The notes under the pieces are model-generated. The model was not told the DNA's origin, searched no databases, and saw only the letters and a program-made list of their open reading frames with translations. The position numbers and the translations under genes were made by a program. Source: Cardinalis cardinalis (taxonomy: Eukaryota; Chordata; Aves; Passeriformes; Cardinalidae). From it: DNA of 64,000 bases. This document shows, in pieces, positions 61,545 to 64,000 of this stretch (positions are counted from its first letter, which is position 1; the number at the start of each line of letters is the position of its first letter). Where the stretch lies: the NCBI GenBank assembly GCA_014549065.1, contig JACDOX010000015.1, positions 1 to 64,000 of the forward strand, read 5' to 3'.

Positions 61545-64000
61545 CATTTATTTTAAGCCTTTCCAATTAAGGCAAATGTCTTACCAAAATTCTGTTGGTC
61601 TTGTTTTCATGCAGCTTGGAAATATTTCCAAGGTTTAATCCCTGTGTGCTTTACCAAATGACCTATGCACATACATTTATGTCCTTGCAAAGCTTCATCT
61701 GTTAGTGAGATACACAGAGCAAAAATGCAGACTAAAGGCTAATCTTTCAGCCTGTCTGGACTTAAAAATTCTCAAAGGTGTCAGTAGAAATTATACCCTT
61801 AATAACAGCTGTCTTAGCAAGCTTTAAATGCATATAAATTCAGGACTATTTATAGTGTTTAACTAATGCAAACACCATAAGAGGGCCTGTGCTCCAGTCT
61901 CACAAGTATATAAAGACCTCCGTGTGTTTGTGTGCATGTTAAATCAACAATTGTTGCNTGTAATTTGGAATACTGGCTCTCCACATTGAGTGAACCAGAC
62001 AAAAATTTATACCAACTTGGAACCAGTCAGGGATGAGGAAAAAGGTAAGTGAGTATNTGAACACTGACTAATAACTGTAAAACCTAGAAAGTGTTTTGGT
62101 AATGTGAAGNGCACAAACATGTTACTGTCTGAGCAGGTCTAACCTGCAGGTCAACTATGCAAATAGCAAGCTGCTCACGNGGACACTAATCTCAGCTGAA
62201 ATATGTAGGTAATTTTGTACCAGAATGAATTCTTCTGAGTTATCCCTCNTAGACACAATCATCCTCCCTGAGATCAGAGTATCTCTTTTTTATTCTCCTC
62301 CATACATCAGCCATAATTATGGTGAGCAGTCCATAAGGAATATATAAACAATTAGCTGGGGGAATCTTATGTTGAGTGAAATAAACTAACCTTGAACTAG
62401 CCAAAATAGACACTCTTTGCTAAAGGTGTCTGCTAGAGGACAGAACTGCAGTTACTTGTTGGAGAAAACTGACTGATACAATGTACGAAAAATCCAAGTC
62501 ACGAAATTTAGGTTTACAGAGACAACCCCTCCTATTTCTAAACAATTCATACTGGAAAAAAGTCTCAATTCTCATATCTGTCACATTTCCTATTCTAATT
62601 CTTCATCACACCCTTTTCCTGCCTGATTCCCTGGCTAGAAATTGCATTTATTAGACCTTCCTTACTTTCCATAGTTAGTTCTTGCTGCATTTTCCTTGTT
62701 TTCTTCTTCATTAGAAGACAACACCTCATCTTAAAAGAGACAGCTATGACATTGTCAATATGTTCCTTTGCAGCTTACATCTCCTTTTGAAGCTCATCAC
62801 ATTTGTATTCACAAATAATTTTTTTCTTCTGCTTCTTCCTTCTTATAACCCCAGTTTGTGCCCAAAGTTTGTGGTTTTCCACATTTTCTCCATAACGGTC
62901 TTTTTTTTTAATCTCACCACCTCTGTATTACCTGCTTTGCTCCAGCTACCAACTCTAATGAAAGGGACAGACACCAAGGCATCCATGAACATGTGATGGA
63001 CTCTGGTAAAGACACATCAGTCAGACATAGAGTGATGACCTGAGGGCGCAGCACTGAGCTTCTGCTTCCCCTTTAAGCCTCAGCCAACACTCACAACATT
63101 CGTGGTTCTTGACCTCATCTTTGCTATACTCTTTATTCTGTTTTTGAAGTTTATATGAGGAAATGAATATTNTCCCAGAGCTGAATTTTGCACCCTTTGT
63201 TCGATAGGTACAAGGGAAAGTTTCTGTCCACTGGGTTGAATATGGCCTGCTACTTTTTTTCTCAGAAAAAGGAAGGCATCCTCCCTCCTGAGACAGGTTT
63301 TTGGAGGGTTGTTCTGGTTTTGTTTTTTTTCATCTTGGTTCAAATATGTGATNGCAGTTTGAGTGTATCAGCCAATAGGTGGAAGTTGATGCAAATATTC
63401 ACCTTATTTCAATTCCACAGGAACTCTCCAGCATCTGGTCTTTGTATTGACTAAAGGTAAAACAGAAAGCTGGAAGCAAGCNAAACAGGAAGCAGAATCA
63501 GGCAGCCTCCAGGCAGAAAAGTGGTATGCAAGTATATACTCCTCAGCCTAGTGGAAAGCTACCCATTTGTGATAAAAACACAGGCAAGATAACCCAGAAA
63601 CTGCTAGTTAAAGGGGCTTTCCCACAGTGCTGAAACAATTAGGAAGTCATGTGGAAAAATATCTTAATTTACACCATGCAAAATAGTAATGTCATGAACT
63701 GAAAAGTCAGAATACCTCTAATTCTAAATCTGAAAGCTGCTCTCTAAACAAATTCACTTTATTCGTCATGTTTTGGCTCTGAAGCCTTCCTGTTTGTTCA
63801 TCATTCTATTTCTTATTTGNGAGAAAGCAAGAGATGGCTGGGTCTTTATGCATCATTATATATTTTTGATGGTAGTAGAGAGGAGTGCTAGAAAAATGAC
63901 CATACCATATGTCTATTACATGCTTGAAGCCTGCAATTTCATATGTACAAGATTCATTTTTACTTAGAAGGCACTGTAAAGTGTTGAACATGTTCTACTA
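61545..64000. other. Flanking sequence, no gene seen
   Basis: AT-rich sequence upstream of PTPN21 with only short, unconvincing open frames. In human the next gene on this side is ZC3H14, but no part of it was recognised here. Confidence 0.5.

Noticed and set aside
1..64000. CRISPR array, operon, tRNA/rRNA gene or prokaryotic mobile system
   Set aside because: No regularly spaced repeats, no cloverleaf or rRNA-like sequence recognised, and all supported genes are split vertebrate genes.

Overview
The window is vertebrate nuclear DNA, most likely from a bird. It holds two split genes with GT-AG introns, CR1-type LINE fragments (the dominant LINE of birds and reptiles), low repeat density and compact introns. 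No bacterial or viral gene organisation is present. The two genes lie tail to tail, SPATA7 on + and PTPN21 on -, the same neighbours I recall from human chromosome 14q. Exons were assembled by hand by matching splice sites, reading phase and remembered vertebrate protein sequence, so phases and lengths are internally checked but nothing was aligned by program.

Layout. 1-3443: a SPATA7 intron. 3444-10081: the last seven SPATA7 coding exons (433 codons plus stop), with the 3' end near 10.43 kb. About 10.43-21.65 kb: intergenic or undetermined sequence with no gene I recognise. About 21.65-23.69 kb: probable PTPN21 3' UTR. 23687-57342: the complete PTPN21 coding sequence on the minus strand in 18 exons (3558 nt, 1185 codons plus stop), running from the ATG at 57342 down to the TAA at 23687. 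57343-61.4 kb: 5' UTR sequence, intron 1 and two CpG-rich segments (58.44-58.64 kb and 60.86-61.4 kb) as promoter candidates. 61.55-64.0 kb: AT-rich flank with no gene seen.

PTPN21 is a cytosolic FERM-domain protein tyrosine phosphatase. FERM exons 1-9 bind membrane and cytoskeletal partners, the long middle exon carries two PPxY motifs and an acidic stretch, and exons 14-18 form the phosphatase domain with an intact HCSAGVGRTG signature but a WPE (not WPD) loop. SPATA7 is a connecting-cilium protein of photoreceptors and germ cells. I see no functional link between the two beyond adjacency.

No new multi-gene system is visible. The observations most worth a second look are structural: a direct repeat bracketing two phosphatase exons, an inverted repeat with about 1 kb between arms in the large intron 2, a G-quadruplex-prone pentamer repeat in a CpG island, and a 20-codon upstream ORF in the PTPN21 leader. 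Isolated single n characters occur throughout and look like heterozygous or ambiguous calls.
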